Source: Desulfobacterales bacterium (GTDB taxonomy: Bacteria; Desulfobacterota; Desulfobacteria; Desulfobacterales; SpSt-501). Taken from it: DNA of 54,673 bases. Both the position numbers and the translations under genes were made by a program. Below are positions 53,851 through 54,673 of this stretch, piece after piece. Within the stretch, counting starts at the first letter, position 1. Each line of letters begins with the position of its first letter. Under the pieces are notes generated by a model, which had not been told where the DNA came from, ran no database searches, and saw nothing but the letters and a program-made list of their open reading frames with translations. The DNA lies in NCBI GenBank assembly GCA_030834695.1, contig JAUQXK010000077.1:1-54673 (forward strand), given 5' to 3'.

Positions 53851-54330
53851 ATGAGAAAACGAACCAGCGTGTGCCTGTTGATGGCTGTGGGCTTGTACGC
53901 GTCACAAGTTTGGTCGGATACACTAGCGACCAAAGAAGAGTGTGTCGTGAAGTGCCACGAGGCAGCGGCTTTGATTAATTCCAAGGGTATCGAGGAAGGC
54001 ATCAGACAAATCGGAGATCCCAAGGGACCTTTTGTGTGGAAAGATTCATATGTGTTTCTGATGGACCTGAAAGGTAAGATGCTGGCTCATCCGTTTCAGC
54101 CGGAACTAACCAAATTGGAGCATGTCCTGCTGATTACCGATCCCACTGACAAAGCCCTCTTTGTTCACTTCGTCAACCTTGCCAGAACGGTAGGGCATGG
54201 ATGGGTAGAATACATGTGGCCCAAACCCGCCAAGACGACCCCGTCAAAAAAACTATCTTACATTTACAGAGTACCCGGTCATGATGTTTTTGTCGGTGCC
54301 GGCGTTTACGTAGGCGGAATGTTGTATTAG
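53851..54330 (+). CDS. Periplasmic single Cache domain protein
   Basis: The protein has 159 residues with CAGGAGGAAG before the ATG. A signal peptide ends near QVWSDTLA. The rest is one Cache-type sensor domain: EGIRQIGDPKGPFVWKDSYV, then FLMDLKGKMLAHP and GWVEYMWPKP, ending in VFVGAGVYVG. Such free-standing domains bind small organic acids. It sits just after the acetate transporter gene, so an acetate-like ligand is possible. CVVKCH near the mature N-terminus looks like an unusual CX3CH heme motif but is probably a disulfide pair plus His. Confidence 0.85.
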   Translation: MRKRTSVCLLMAVGLYASQVWSDTLATKEECVVKCHEAAALINSKGIEEGIRQIGDPKGPFVWKDSYVFLMDLKGKMLAHPFQPELTKLEHVLLITDPTDKALFVHFVNLARTVGHGWVEYMWPKPAKTTPSKKLSYIYRVPGHDVFVGAGVYVGGMLY

Positions 54331-54344
54331 AACTCATCTGAAAA

Positions 54345-54455
54345 ATAGCAGATCAAGCGCAAAGGCAAGACGCCGGTGGCCGAAAAAGCACAGCATACGC
54401 GCTATCATATGAGCATTTGGAGGTGGCTGGCAACGCAGCATCTGAAAGTCAAATG
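54345..54455. repeat. Possible REP-like imperfect palindrome
   Basis: The stretch from GCAAAGGCAAGACGCCGG to GGCAACGCAGCATCTGA has loosely inverted ends with a central CATACGCGCTATCATATG. It recalls intergenic palindromes common in proteobacteria. Only one copy is in the window, so this is tentative. Confidence 0.3.
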
Positions 54456-54557
54456 CGTTCTATTTCCGACACGGAAGAGTCAGCCGATCGCAGACACTCA
54501 GCTAATTTTTTCATTGTTTCCAAGGGCGGGCACTCATCATTGAAGATTTTCAGCTGA

Positions 54558-54672
54558 CTTACCTCCATCGGTTTGGGTCTGACCCGAACGTGCCAACGGA
54601 GGTAAGACTATGATATGCGGAATTAATCTGCAATGATTTTAGTTTGTTGGATACCGAAAATATCATCGACAA
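54558..54672 (+). repeat. Direct repeat of about 115 bp, copy B
   Basis: This is the second copy of the repeat at 52918-53033 and may run past the window edge. Here CTTACCTCC (54558-54566) and GGAGGTAAG (54598-54606) form a perfect 9-bp inverted pair, an arrangement eroded in copy A. The two copies bracket exactly the acetate transporter and Cache genes. Confidence 0.65.
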
Positions 54673-54673
54673 A

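Noticed and set aside
1-54673. CRISPR arrays, tRNA, rRNA, insertion-sequence transposases and prophage genes
   Set aside because: No regularly spaced identical repeats, no tRNA-like folds or rRNA segments recognised by eye, and no transposase, integrase or phage structural protein among the frames.

Overview
The window looks like about 55 kb of a GC-rich chromosome from an anaerobic, acid-degrading bacterium, most likely a sulfate-reducing or syntrophic member of Desulfobacterota (old Deltaproteobacteria). This is an inference from content: many acyl-CoA enzymes, two Liv/HAA-type ABC transporters interleaved with acyl-CoA ligases, a TRAP transporter, a fused B12-dependent mutase (IcmF) and a small selenoprotein of the UXX-star type. 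No rRNA, tRNA, CRISPR array, phage or recognisable transposase was seen.

Layout. (1) 564-3494: secreted WD40/caspase-like protein. (2) 3781-18943: an acyl-CoA catabolic region. A leftward operon (enoyl-CoA hydratase, HMG-CoA-lyase-like enzyme, Cys-rich DUF6125-like protein) diverges from an MFS transporter and a TetR regulator across a 20-bp palindromic operator. Rightward genes follow for IcmF, thiolase, 3-hydroxyacyl-CoA dehydrogenase, an XRE-cupin regulator, acyl-CoA dehydrogenase, a double-ACT protein, a tautomerase, a methyltransferase and a DJ-1/PfpI protein. Together IcmF, acyl-CoA dehydrogenase, hydratase, dehydrogenase and thiolase would convert isobutyryl-CoA to butyryl-CoA and then to two acetyl-CoA. 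(3) 19115-21274: small membrane protein, an AT-rich patch with a MerR-like protein, and an unknown protein. (4) 21296-32438, leftward: a complete Liv ABC transporter with two acyl-CoA ligases and a lipoprotein, preceded by a GAF-PAS-LuxR regulator. (5) 32490-32708: a selenoprotein gene with an in-frame TGA, missed by ordinary ORF calling. (6) 32858-35379: HPr, PTS enzyme I and SmpB. (7) 35633-41566: a second complete Liv ABC transporter with a very long LivM. (8) 41621-46994: LysE exporter, PutA and a polysaccharide-deacetylase-like protein. (9) 47269-51370, leftward: TRAP transporter operon enclosing an atypical homocysteine-methyltransferase-family protein. (10) 52138-54330: DUF4410-like lipoprotein, SatP-type acetate transporter and a periplasmic Cache protein, the last two bracketed by a direct repeat.

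Non-coding structure is unusually rich. About ten intergenic gaps contain degenerate 7-bp (sometimes 8-bp) periodic DNA, often as two inverted arms. A MITE-like element occurs twice in opposite orientation, 40 kb apart. The strongest single discovery is the selenocysteine gene with a SECIS-like hairpin; the most unexplained signal is the heptad-periodic intergenic DNA. All family assignments are by eye from motifs; no database search was run.
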